Translations under genes and position numbers: made by a program
In this document: one piece after another, positions 47,042 to 57,336 of the stretch
How positions within the stretch are numbered: the stretch's first letter is position 1
Layout of the letters: each line of letters begins with the position of its first letter
Notes under the pieces: model-generated
Seen by the model: only the letters and a program-made list of their open reading frames with translations
The model's database searches: none
What the model was told of the DNA's origin: nothing
Assembly (NCBI GenBank): GCA_951394405.1
Contig: OX596340.1
Span: forward strand, 1,240,001-1,304,000
Origin: Coprinellus micaceus
Lineage: Eukaryota; Basidiomycota; Agaricomycetes; Agaricales; Psathyrellaceae
Length of the DNA: 64,000 bases
Reading direction: 5' to 3'

Positions 47042-47700
47042 ACTGGGGTCCTACACTCTCCTTTCGGTAACGAAACATCAACATCATTCACTGTATCCAT
47101 AGCACACTATACCCTTCCCATGCAATTCACAAGGTTAAACCCGAAACCAGCCTTGACCGAGAAATGAGGTGGCAAGAAGGGTATTATCGACGCCACGGAC
47201 TTGTTCAGCTCGCGAACATTTACGACCGGGAGGTTGTCGATAAACACTGTTGTATTAGCGACCGGAAGAGACCTTTCCTCCTCCGGCGCGTTCGTGAGTC
47301 GTCACAACATAGTCATCGGAATGGTGGTCTGGGGTATTTAATTTGTAGGGATCCCACTGCCGCGCCCTTGCTGACCCGAGAATAATGACCGCCCCTCCCT
47401 ACCACCCCACCCCCCCCTTTTCAAGGCAGGCTCTGTATGATCACGGCTTATCACCAGGCTTGTCGAACGAGAGTGGCGGGAGAGATGACTTCAATACACC
47501 AGCTTACGGGCACAATCGAAGCCATTTTACTTTGGGTCTTATAGGGTTTCTACCATGCGACAGTCGCTACCGGTCAATCTGTGCACTCGGTTAGAGACAA
47601 CTAGATGAACTTGAAGGACTAGGGTCGAGGCCACCTACCCAAGGGCCCTGCCAACGCAAGTGGGGTGGGGAGAACAAGTATTATAAAGGCCTTTGAAGGC
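47042..47700. other. Intergenic stretch, no gene seen
   Basis: This is the 3' flank of the second AA9 gene. It includes a C-rich run at 47406-47416. No coding or RNA feature is visible. Confidence 0.4.
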
Positions 47701-47715
47701 TACGTTCGACATACC

Positions 47716-48235
47716 TCAGGCCTCGTTGCCTACATGAGTGGAACACGCCTTTCGAAGCCGTCCACAGATCCAAGCAATACCCAAACACTTGCCAATGTAG
47801 GCGAAATTTCCTCTCGAGGCATGGAAGCCCCTCAGTCCTTCATCGTCGCACCAGAGCTTCGAGGCAGCAAGATAAATGACATTGACAATCTCGCCCAATC
47901 CCGAGAACAAGTGGGGGACAAGTGCTACTATGGCGGAGAAAGCTCCAGCATACGTGACGCAGCTATCGAAGATGTGGCCTGGGGTACTTGATTTTTCTGT
48001 GGCAGGGGTACGCAGCGCCGATCGGCGATGCACACCTCTGACGTCCGAATCGGACGCCCGCCCACGACTGTACAGTGTATAGTCGGAGCGGCTCTGTTGG
48101 TCGGTGGGTTAATCAGGCCAGGGGCACAACGCGCCAAAGGGACTTACGGCGGAGAAACCAACGATGGCTTCAAGGCCCATATACACAGCGACGTGCTGCG
48201 GAACGACCAGCGTGCCTTGATCAAAGCCTGTGAGA
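47716..48235 (-). CDS. Probable exons of an unrecognised multi-pass membrane protein
   Basis: On the minus strand a reading frame runs from an acceptor (TCTCACAG at about 48236) through GFDQGTLVVPQHVAVYMGLE and on to a hydrophobic block (FSAIVALVPHLFSGLGEI, then VNVIYLAASKLW), stopping at 47716. An intron with good signals (GTAAGTCC, branch CTGATTAAC, acceptor CCAACAG) lies inside at about 48060-48147 and removes codons in frame. A TATAAA on the same strand at 48364-48369 could be the promoter. I could not find a start codon joined by splicing, so the gene model is incomplete, or the gene is decayed. The hydrophobic pattern recalls RTA1-like lipid transporters, but this is weak. Confidence 0.3.
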
Positions 48236-48489
48236 GGTGTTAGCTAGGTGTGAAGGATAGGGAGAGGGGGCATACGCACATGCCGGACGATGCGCTGACG
48301 AGGCTGTGGGGGATGCGCTAGAGAGCTGCAGTCTCCGACGAATCAAGGACGAAGGCACGCTGGTTTATATCTCTATAGAACGGCGTGATGATGTGACTGG
48401 AAGGGAGTCACATCCGAGCCACGAGTTAGTCCAGGCTCGAAGGATGCATTCACGTTCATCGAAGTTCTCCGTCAAATCTTCATATCAAT

Positions 48490-48991
48490 ATGTCCAAACC
48501 CTCTTCGACGATAACAGAGGTCTCTGGGGACCTATTCTCAGCACCAGAAGGCAGCATCCTCGTCCACGCGTGCAACACAAAGGGCAGTTGGGGAGCAGGG
48601 ATCGCGTTGGCATTTCACGAGAAGTTTCCAGAGCAGTTCCAGCAATACACAACACATTGCAAGGAGAAGAAGGATAGGCTTGTGGGGACATGTCTCCTCC
48701 TTCACGCAGAGATGCACTCAATCGCCTGCCTCTTTACTTCCCGCAACTATGGAAGGAACAAGGACAGCCCGGACCAAATCCTCGCCGCAACCAAAACTGC
48801 GCTGCAAGACCTCTTGAGGCAAAATACAGATGGAAAGGAGCTCCACGCATGGTACGAGAGAGTCCATCGTAGTGGATCCATGCTCACACACCTCCAGTCG
48901 CTTCAATTCCGGCAAATTTGGAGTCCCCTGGGAGCGCACTGCGAGCATTGTGGAGGAATTAGAGATAGAGATGAGCGTGTACAGTGGATAG
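48490..48991 (+). CDS. Macrodomain protein, ADP-ribose 1''-phosphate phosphatase (Poa1-like)
   Basis: This is a single macrodomain that probably hydrolyses ADP-ribose 1''-phosphate, a by-product of tRNA splicing, or binds or removes ADP-ribose. Exons are 48490-48851 and 48898-48991, totalling 456 nt (151 aa, in frame). The ligand-binding loop is VHACNTKGSWGAGIALAF, preceded by VSGDLFSAPEG. LVGTCLLL, ACLFTSRNYGR and, after the intron, NSGKFGVPWERT match the Poa1 group, which has a short compact domain. No targeting signal is seen. It is on the same strand as SSR4, 98 bp upstream of it. Confidence 0.88.
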
Positions 48992-49089
48992 GGGCGCGTC
49001 CCAGACGCGTTGTTATTGGCGCCGGGTGCTGCCAAACAAAGACAGTTTCTGGTGCGGGGACTTGAACCAATTATCGTCCAGGAATACCA

Positions 49090-50832
49090 ATGTCCCTCCT
49101 TCAACAAGCACAGCAGGAAGGCCTCTGTCTGCATTTTCCAGAGTCTCTCGGACAGCACAGAGAGTTCACGCTTGAAAATGCTGTCAACATGCTGTCCCAA
49201 GCAATCAACATGGCCAATAATAGGCCGTTCCAGTGGAGGTACATCGACAAGCCGCCCGGTAAGCATCCTACGAATGACGGACGAAATGCAATACTGACAC
49301 GGGAACATTTGTTATATGTGATGCAGAGGGCCTTCTCGCCATGCTCTTCCTTCCCCCGCATACTCCATTCCCGAACGACGGGATTAGATGGCAGGAGACC
49401 GAGACAACCCACGTCATGAATGCTGGCGCTAATCGCGTGAGTAGCTCAAGTTATAATAGCACGCGAAGGGGTTGATATCAGTAACCTCAGGAATTAGAAG
49501 TATCCGAGATAAAGTCTGGGTTCGTCCCCGACTCCCAGGATCACACCGCGTGGCGCCTACGACGGAGGTTCCGTCTTCTCAAGGGCGGACATCCCAATAT
49601 CGCGCTCGTGCATTATACCCGGGGACCCTCGACGCGTACGTCCGATCATCAATCAACCCCATTGTTCCATGACATGCATGATAACTGACTCCTTCCTTCC
49701 TTCTTTCCTTCACAACCTTCGCTTGGCTCGTGCGATTGGGTGTTGTTGACTTGGGTTTGACGGTTCCCAGCAATCGTCCCCTCGCTCCATAAGCAACGCG
49801 TCCGCGCATACCCCCTGCGAACTGTCGCAGAACCCCCGACGATCGTCATCGGCGACAAGGCAGGCCAGAAAGTCTATCCCCCAGGTCCAGGAGGCTCGAT
49901 GCAACAACAACCACCAGGCTCAGCACCCCCTGTCATGGCTGGAGGTCCCCCAGGCATGGCAAACATGGGCTTCAACCGAGCCGCGTCGCAGGCAGAGCTG
50001 ATCAACCACCAAAATCAGGCCCATGAGCAGCTTGAGAGGAGGAGGATGATGGAGAGGGAGAAGGAGAGGGCCGCAGCGGCTGCAGCTGCGAGAGACCGGA
50101 ACGCCGGGAGTACTAGTGGTCCGGTAAGTCTGCTGTTCTGTCATTCTATTTGGGAGCGTTGAGTGGGATTGGATTGTCAAGTCCCCGTTATCTTCTGTCC
50201 TTCTCGCCTTCCAGTGACGTTGTTACACTGATACTGACATAAGATGTAGCACCCGGGACATATGCCGCAGTATAATTATGAAGAAGACGGTGAGCACTTT
50301 GCCCACTCTCTTCCTTCCCTCCCATCGTTCTGATTATCCTATGTCCCGACCTCGCGTTCGCGGTGACCCCCTTGCAGAGGACCTCGACAGCATCTCGACT
50401 CGCTCACTGGCGCTTACACGGTACAAGCGCAACCACGACCTGATGAACGAGGTGTTCAGGCAGGCGGCCTTTGGTACGTCCTTCCCCGACTCCCACTGCA
50501 CATTATCCCGACGCTTGATGACACTTTCCCCTCTACAGGCGACAAGAACCGCTCCCCACCCCCATCTCCGTACGCTATCTTCGACAAGGAAGACCTCGGA
50601 AGCAGGACTGTACGTGATAAACCTTATTCTCCTCCCCACTTTCATGTTAGAGTCATGCTTGGCGCTCCCCTACCTCCGACCTTGCCGTCGAACTTACGTC
50701 CTCCCTCCATAGGCTAAGCTAGAACAAGAAATCGAGCTTATGAAGCAGAAGGCCGCAGAGAGAAGGGCGAAGAAACTCCAGGGAGCGCCGGATGTTGCGA
50801 TGCAGGACCAGGGGCAACTCTTGACAGCGTGA
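49090..50832 (+). CDS. SSR4: SWI/SNF and RSC complex subunit Ssr4
   Basis: This is a fungal chromatin-remodelling subunit. Exons are 49090-49258, 49327-49436, 49491-49635, 49771-50123, 50250-50289, 50378-50473, 50539-50609 and 50713-50832, totalling 1,104 nt (367 aa, in frame). The N-terminal Ssr4 domain shows NRPFQWRYIDKPPEG, FPNDGIRWQETE, ELEVSEIKSGFVP, WRLRRRFRLLKGG and IALVHYTRG. The middle is Pro/Gly/Gln-rich with a charged helix (ERRRMMEREKERAAAA). The conserved C-terminal block is DLDSISTRSLALTRYKRNHD, then LMNEVFRQAAFG, followed by a short coiled coil (AKLEQEIELMKQKAAERR). All eight exons obey GT-AG. Role in nucleosome remodelling is by homology to fission-yeast Ssr4. Confidence 0.88.
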
Positions 50833-51059
50833 TCGTCGCTGTATTCCCCTCCTCTCCCTTCCGGTCTTCTGGTGTCTAATTCCTTTTTGTTGAGACCCTG
50901 TCATTCTTGGTGTTTGTTATTGCTACCCCCTTATCTTGCCCTCATCCGCCCCTGTAAAATGAAAGACAGGACAGGTGTCTCAACGGCGTGAGTGGCGTGA
51001 GATGCCAGATAATGAGCAATGCGCTATATACAAAAGATGGGCAGAGAACCCATGACCTG

Positions 51060-52087
51060 CTATGACCCCTCCGTCTCGTCTTGCATGACGACATCTTCGT
51101 CCGCCTTTCGCGCCTGCTTCGGTGCTGCCATGAATTGGTTCATTGGGCCAGACTTTACCGGCTGTTCGTCAACCGCCTTGCCCTTATTGCCCTTTGATTT
51201 TGTGGGTTCTGCGGGGCAGTATGGGAGGATATCTTCGGGGAGTAGCCAACAAGTGAATGGCCTGTTTTCGAACCACGGAGACGTGCATACCTTCAAGGAA
51301 AATGAACTCGTCTATCCGCTTCGAGACTGCCACGATATCACTCAGCTTCATCGTCGTCCTGTTCTCCTTGGTCGCAACGTCGTGGCCTGCCACGGCTAGC
51401 CGCCGTATGAATTCCTCCGTTGCGAGCGAGATGAGGAATGCGGCGTCCTTCGCGACCATGGGTATATCCTACAAGGGCCAGGCACGCATGTTGAACCCGT
51501 GTCAGAGAGAATCTAAGAAAATGGAGAGGAGAACGCACCTTATCCGCTTTTATGACCTTCGTCACTCTCGATAAAGGGAACAACGATCTCCCAGGTTGCC
51601 TCCCCAGAGGATTATCTACCGATATCGGAACCTTCTTACTACTCGAACTCGCACCCTCGCCCGTGCCCTTGCTCGTACTCTTCCCGGGTGGCCTTCCTCT
51701 TCCCCTCTTCTCCACTGTCACCGGTCGCTTGGCTGCTAGCGGTTCAGAATCCGATCCATCGCTCTCTTCTACACCCCGCATTTGCGTGTCCTCGCCTTGA
51801 TTTTCCTGAGATGTCTGCGTTTCGTCTCCCACTTGCGTCTCCTTGAGCAGGGCGTCACCGCCTTCTTCCATTCGCAGTTGCTCCCGACGGTCGAGTAACC
51901 GAGCCTCGCCTTCTGTCTCTCCATCGCTCGCCAGAATGTCTTCATCGTCAGGGTCCTGAGTTTCATCGTCGTATTCCTCGTCATCTTCATCGACCTCGAG
52001 GTTCTCCTCGTCCTGTGACTCATTGAGCCCCTTAACGTCGTCTTCGATGTCTGGAACGAGTGGGGACGTGCTTCTTGATTCAGCCAT
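51060..52087 (-). CDS. Histone-fold protein, Dpb3/CHRAC-type (CBF/NF-Y family)
   Basis: The long acidic N-terminus (MAESRSTS; EVDEDDEEYDDETQDPDDED) is followed by a basic AT-hook-like KRGRGRPPGKSTS, then a histone fold: LFPLSRVTKVIKADK, DIPMVAKDAAFLISLATEEF, MKLSDIVAVSKRIDEFIFLE and DILPYCPAEP. The order and the KADxD motif match Dpb3/POLE4/CHRAC15-like subunits that pair with a Dpb4-type partner in DNA polymerase epsilon or ISW2-type remodellers. Two introns are needed, at about 51454-51523 and at 51214-51282. The stop is at 51060. The acidic N-terminal extension is longer than in yeast Dpb3. It could also belong to the NF-YC group, but the NF-YC-specific residues are not obvious. Confidence 0.8.
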
Positions 52088-52949
52088 AGCGCTTCCGTAT
52101 AGATGATATGTACTAGAAATGGGGGGAAGGTGAAGGTTGAAGGGAAAGTCGCGACTGTGACGCGACGCGTTCAATCAATTCGCTCTTCTCCATCATCACG
52201 CTCTGGATAGGGGCGTCACACTCGCCCCGTCACACCCACCTTGGGTATATAAACCGGTGCTGGTTCTTTTCGAGGTTCCTTGGGTCACAGTAACGGCCCC
52301 CAGCTTCGTCTGTATTGCCGCCTACAGTTAGTCTGCGCCCGCATTGACAGCCCTCGATATCTGTTTCTAACTCATTCATCACAGAGGATGGCTTGCTGCA
52401 CGTCGCTGACCGACCTCCCCTGACTCACAGAGCTAGGTGTCGTTGTACGTTCCTCTCCCTCGTCGTTCCCGCACCCTCCTCATCTTCACACAGGGGACTG
52501 ACAGGGTTTGTGACACTAGTCTAGCCCTGCAGTTAGCTCGTTGGAATCTTCCGGCCTACCCGGCTGCTACTTCCCAACGTCGAAGTCGACCCTGTGTCAG
52601 TTGCGACAGCTTCTGATACGATGCCGGCTATGGGGTTCAGGTCGTTACCCTCGCGAGTTTCGATCCGTTCCCGTTTTTATGAAAATCAAATAACCCAGGC
52701 CACACTCTTATGATGATATGCTGCTTCGAGTCAAAACATGTAGCGTTCGTTGTTAACCCTTTGTTCTTGGGATTGGGCGAGATGGATTGTCAATGGTATC
52801 TATTTTGCTGCCCCATTTAACTGGAGTGAAGTTAAGGTTGTCTACACGGTCGGGGACTAGGTATGAAGCTTGAAGGCTGAGGATATCGATGTCACCGGAC
52901 ACTCACAGTCCGTCTGTATTACGGTCTGAATTTTCCACTCGCAGACCCT
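52088..52949. other. Intergenic stretch with a strong TATA box but no ORF
   Basis: TATATAAA at 52246-52253 on the plus strand sits in a GC-rich context (GGGTATATAAACCGG) and no coding frame follows. Several splice-like motifs lie within 52300-52560. It may be the start of a non-coding transcript or an unannotated leader. A box-C-like ATGATGA occurs at 52710-52716 without a well-spaced box D. Confidence 0.4.
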
Positions 52950-53663
52950 TCATAGGTTCGCCTTGACCCTTGCCACCAACTCCTCAGCGACATCGTCGTC
53001 CAACTCGTCTCGATTGGCCCGTTCTATTATGTGCATATCCTTGTGCGAAAGCTCAGGAGCAGGTGCTGTAGGTTCTCGGGGTGTTGACGCACCGAGGCGG
53101 GGCGCAGGGATGATATGATAGTGAACCTATTCGCCGTCAGAGAGAACGCGAGGCTTGCAACCGAGGACGTGCTTGGAGCTCACATGAGGTACAATTTGCG
53201 CGTACTCCTGGTTCGCGACGACGTTTAGGCCGGTATGGTTGAGTGCTACCGGGCGAGGGGTGAGCGAGTGAGGGGATCTGGCCAAGGTCAGACGCACCTC
53301 CAGTCAACGCATTCGCAACCTTTGAAATTGCCTCCCCAGTTGCTGCAGCATACTCAGCCGGGAGCTCAGAAAGCCTGGATACATGGATCTTCGGAATGAC
53401 GAGAGTATGTCCTTTCCTAAGCGGCAGAATGTCTACAATTGTGACAACCGAGCGTCAGCTTACGCCAAAGCTACTCGCAAGGGACCAGACGGCGTGGAGT
53501 GAAGTGCTCACCTACCAAGAATCGCGATAACCTTCTCATTCTCGAACACAATGGACGCAGGCAGCTCCCGGTCTACGATCCTACAGAACACACAGTCTTC
53601 GTCCTTCTGCCATTCCTCGGGGACTTTCCGGTCGATATGGGCGTCTATCATGAAGGAGGTCAT
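52950..53663 (-). CDS. HIT-family nucleotide hydrolase (Hnt1-like)
   Basis: This is a histidine-triad protein that probably acts on AMP-linked substrates such as adenosine phosphoramidates. Blocks in order: DCVFCRIVDRELPASIVFEN, KVIAILDILPLRKGH, LVIPKIHVSRLSELPAEYA, GLNVVANQEYAQ and the catalytic triad PHVHYHIIPAP (HxHxH). A C-terminal extension (about 50 residues) ends in ARVKANL; the stop is at 52950. The start at 53663 gives MTSFMIDAHIDRKVPEEW, an N-terminal extension relative to short HINT proteins. At least three short introns are required. It is divergent from the methyltransferase gene, with 183 bp between starts. Confidence 0.88.
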
Positions 53664-53846
53664 CTCTCCTGTGGGGAGGGTATCAACAGAAGTCGTGGGT
53701 CGGTTTCAAGGGTGGCCGATTTGGCAGTTGAACGGATGGCCCCTGTCTTGAGCCATCTGGTGGGGTTAGGGTCCGGTTCAGGCGGCGACCAGCGCTTATC
53801 ACTCTCACTCTTTTTATCACCACCACCTTCAGAAGGTATCCGCAAG

Positions 53847-55110
53847 ATGTCGAGAGGTGAACGTGTCGCTGTCGCACCGAGCATCATCAACGTGTCGATG
53901 AGGCAGAACTACGACGAATACGGGGTTGACGAGGTACGCAGACGCTTTGCAGCTCTAGGGACTCTGGCAAGCCAAACAGTGATATCTTGAATCCGTTCGT
54001 GTAGTACTACAAGAAAGTTGGAGCAACGTACAGGAATCCGCATTATCCCGGGATTCGGTCTTGCATGTATACGTGGTTGAACAAGTGAGTGAGAACGTCA
54101 TTCGGAGTAGGTCCCGCCACTAACCGCTTTCACCTTAGATGGTGGGAGCTCGAGGAGTCTCGACGCATGCCCTCAGCTAGCTCGCAGGAAGGAGCCACAG
54201 GGAACCGGACGATCCTATTTGACATGGCGTGCGGTGCGTGTTTTAGCACCACCTTGTCCCGGCTGCGGGTTTACGAACGGTGGGATAGGCAGTGGGGAAG
54301 TAGCGGAGGCGTTCAAGGAATGGTTCATCGCTGGCCGCTCACAATGGCGGCTCGAAAACACACAAAATGAGGTGGGCGCTTCAATACAAAGAACTCCTGT
54401 ACCTGTACCTCGAAGAAGGCTCGTAGCCAGGGCACTCGGCCCAGAGTTCCCTCTTCCCCTGGTGGCAGCAGCAGACCCGGTGCGCTTGGCTCCTTGCCCT
54501 TGCTCGTTCTTCATCAGGCTAAGACAGATGTGATTTACGCACACAGTACACAGCAGCAGCATTTACCGACCGGACGTCGTACTCCTGCTCCACACTCTCC
54601 TTCGGGGATATCGGTGAAGGTGCCCTACCAAGCGCATCGACGGATATCTTGTCCGGCACGCAATATCCCATCGCCCAACAAGCAGAAGAAGATACTGCGA
54701 ACGAAAGCGATGCATCGAACGAGCCTCTCGTCGAGATGGTCGTATGCTCGTTCGCCTTGCACTTGATCCAGAACCCATCGGAGCTGTTCTCGTTGCTCTG
54801 GGAGCTGAGTACGAAGGCAAGGTGGTTGATAATCTTGGCGCCACACAAGAAGCCAGAGGTGAGTTTCTCTTTTCTCAATTTCGATGGCCCCAGTGACCTG
54901 AACGTTACCGGATAGATTAAAGAGGGGTGGGGATGGCAGAAGTGGGATATCTCGTCGTGGGCCGAGGTAGCGATGTATGGGCAATCGGGGGAGCTTCTGA
55001 ATGACAGGTAAGAGCTATCTACTTGTGCATCCCAGTGGCAGGGGACTCACCAGATGCATGACTGCAGAGTACACTGTCGGGCGTACCGAAGTACGCACTT
55101 TGCTCAATAA
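53847..55110 (+). CDS. SAM-dependent methyltransferase of unknown substrate
   Basis: The start at 53847 gives MSRGERVAVAPSIINVSMRQ and a first exon ending GVDE, joined through an intron (donor GTACGCAG) to YYKKVGATYRNPHYPGIR. Motif I is FDMACGSGEVAEAF, restored by an intron starting at about 54233 (donor GTGCGTG). A later block, EMVVCSFALHLIQNPSELF, then LWELSTKARWLIILAPHKKPE, matches motifs near the active-site strand of Rossmann-fold methyltransferases. The C-terminus is WISSWAEVA-like (WDISSWAEVAMYG), ending HFAQ. The fold is clear. I do not recognise the substrate. The central part between the GRSQ block and the DILSGTQYPI block needs at least two introns that I could not place exactly. 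Confidence 0.78.
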
Positions 55111-55210
55111 GCATGGCAGGACCACTCCTGAAAATATATCCCATCCTACATTCTATTGAGATCAGTACAGTGTTGCTATGATAGCGAAAGCGGCGAGGGC
55201 GTGTAAATGA

Positions 55211-56776
55211 TCATCTACTCATTAAGATACTCCCAACCACACCGATGACGAAGGTTCCTGTCCCTACTGCAGCCAGCTCCAATGTCCTACTCGACACGGG
55301 CACGTCCATGACCCCAGGTATCCGAATGTGAACTGCTTTCTCCTTGTCCTTCACCTTCACTTTGATCTTCACGTCCTCCAACCCGGTCCCGTATACGGCA
55401 GCTGGGGTTGGAGGATGTGGCAGAGGAGCAGAGTCCTCCTGCTTCGCGGCGAGGTCCTGGGCCATCTTCACAAGCAAAGCCTCATGCCCCTTCAACTTCT
55501 CCTCCACATTCTTCATCTGCTCCTCCATCATCTTCGCGTAATCCTCACTCAACTCTTCGACCTTCCTCTCGAACGTCTGCGCCAGCCTCTTCCTCTTCCA
55601 CGGCTCCACCAACACGATCGCCAACAGGAATACCAACAAGTTCAGCCCTAGCGCCGCCATCTGCCCGTACGTCGACGCACTGCGGATCTTATCGCTCCAA
55701 ACCTGCTCTTCATGGTACCGCGCAAGGATCAACCGCATAAGTTGGCTGAACTCCCGCTCTACGGCGTCCTCGGACTCATCGACGCGCGCTTTCGCGGCCT
55801 GCTCGTGCTGCTCGTAGAGGTGGTCTTGCCGGACGAGCGTGGTGAAGCGCGAGACGTCCGAGTCGGTCCAGGTGGATTTGCGTTGGAGGAGGTCGTTGAC
55901 TTCGCGTTGGGAGGTGGCGCGTTGGAGGACAGCTTCTTCGTAGTGTACTTTGGCTTGTCGGGCGGCGACGCGGGTGTCGTTGATTCGTTGTTCTGTAGAT
56001 CATCACGAAGGGACGCGAACCAGAGGGAGAAGGAAGAAAGATGCCTTGAGTAGATGATCACGTTGAGAACGAAGAGAGAACGCACCTTGAGCAACAACGT
56101 CCTTCTTCAACGCCTCAATCTCTTCATACCCCGTCGCCTTATTCAGATGCTGCCCGAGCTGCGAAAAGTGCACCTTCGCCTCCGATGTGAACCCATCCGC
56201 CCGACCTCGGATGACCACAGCAGCCTTCTCAGCCCAGTGTTTTATCCGCTGCTTCACTTCCTCGAGGTTTTGAGTTGGTAACGGGAGGGGAGTCGTCGAT
56301 GAGGAAGCCGATTCCGGGGACGGAGTAGGTGACAGAGTAGATGACAGAGTAGATGACGGTGAGGACGATGTAGGCTTTTGAGAATCGACTTCTACCACTT
56401 CAATGGTAATTTCGGGGTCAGGAGGTAGTGAAGAAGAGCTTGGTTTCGCGGTTGGAGGCTCCTCCTCAACGGGAGGGGATGATGACGGCTGGGACTTCGA
56501 CCGCGAAGCCAATGCTTCTTCTGCCAGCTGCTCGAGGGTAGCCGAGCTCATATTCAAGCTCCCCGTTGACGAAGGAGGCGCACCCAAGATCACAGCCCCG
56601 TCACCCTGTCCCTCAGCCTGAGGGGCATCCTTCGACGACGATGCACCAGCAGGGTCACGCTGCTGTTCGTCGTTGGGATACCTCGGAACATGCCTCCTCA
56701 CTGCCGAGCCGGAGAAGGGCCGCGCCTGTAGGGTGCGCGGTCGGACACGCGACAGTGAAGTCGCTGCCCTGAACAT
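55211..56776 (-). CDS. SHE9: Mitochondrial inner-membrane protein She9/Mdm33-like
   Basis: She9/Mdm33 is an inner-membrane protein that affects mitochondrial fission and cristae. The start at 56776 (MFRAATSLSRVRPRTLQARP) gives a basic, Arg-rich presequence for mitochondrial import. A Ser/Pro-rich low-complexity stretch follows, then coiled-coil segments (LEEVKQRIKHWAEKAAVVIR; RQDHLYEQHEQAAKARVDES), the conserved YHEEQVWSDKIRSAST, and a membrane span (AALGLNLLVFLLAIVLV). A second coiled-coil and a second hydrophobic segment (VGTGTFVIGVVGSILM) close the protein. One intron lies at about 56003-56085. The open frame upstream to 56794 has no ATG. Confidence 0.88.
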
Positions 56777-57336
56777 TGAGAGGGGTACGAGCAATGACGA
56801 GGGAGATGAGAAGGGGTTGAAAGCGCCCGAAGGTTATCGTCCCCTTCCGGTTTAGTTGCCGGACGACGGGCAAAGCCGCCTCAGGAGTTCCCGAAGGTGT
56901 TTGTTATATGTATGGGCTCGGGGAGAAAGCTCTTCATCGAGTCTAGTATTGGGTACGTATGCTCTCGGGGGTCGAGCGGCAAATCCACGGGCCTCTATGT
57001 TTTGTATGCCTACAACATGGTATATAATATGAAGGGAATGAGTGGGACGGGTTAAGATGATATAGAGAGAGACCAGGCAAGCAATCCATAGCAATGCGAG
57101 GGCGTAACAATGTTCGTGAGGTAGGGGAGATACTGTAGTATAGTTGCACTCATCATAAGAGTACCAGCGGTAACGCGTTCTACCCATCATCAAGAGAGAT
57201 AACTAACACCAAAGCACGCAGCAGAGCACGTACGTATGAAGGTATGAAGGGACCGTGAATTAGAGGGTAAAGAGAAACAAAATAGCAAGCTAGTGGTGGG
57301 TAGAAAAGGGAACACAAAAGAAACTAAAAATCCAAT
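56777..57336. other. Intergenic gap
   Basis: This gap is the promoter side of the She9 gene and the 3' flank of the P450 reductase gene, both minus strand. No further coding signal is seen. Confidence 0.4.

Noticed and set aside
49058..49068. tRNA B-box-like GGTTCAAGTCC on the minus strand
   Set aside because: The flanks do not pair as a T stem and no matching acceptor strand is found within 75 bases; it is in the gap before SSR4.
53499..53846. Upstream extension of the methyltransferase gene
   Set aside because: The open frame has an ATG at 53499, but it would overlap the HIT gene exons on the opposite strand and the family-like sequence starts at 53847.
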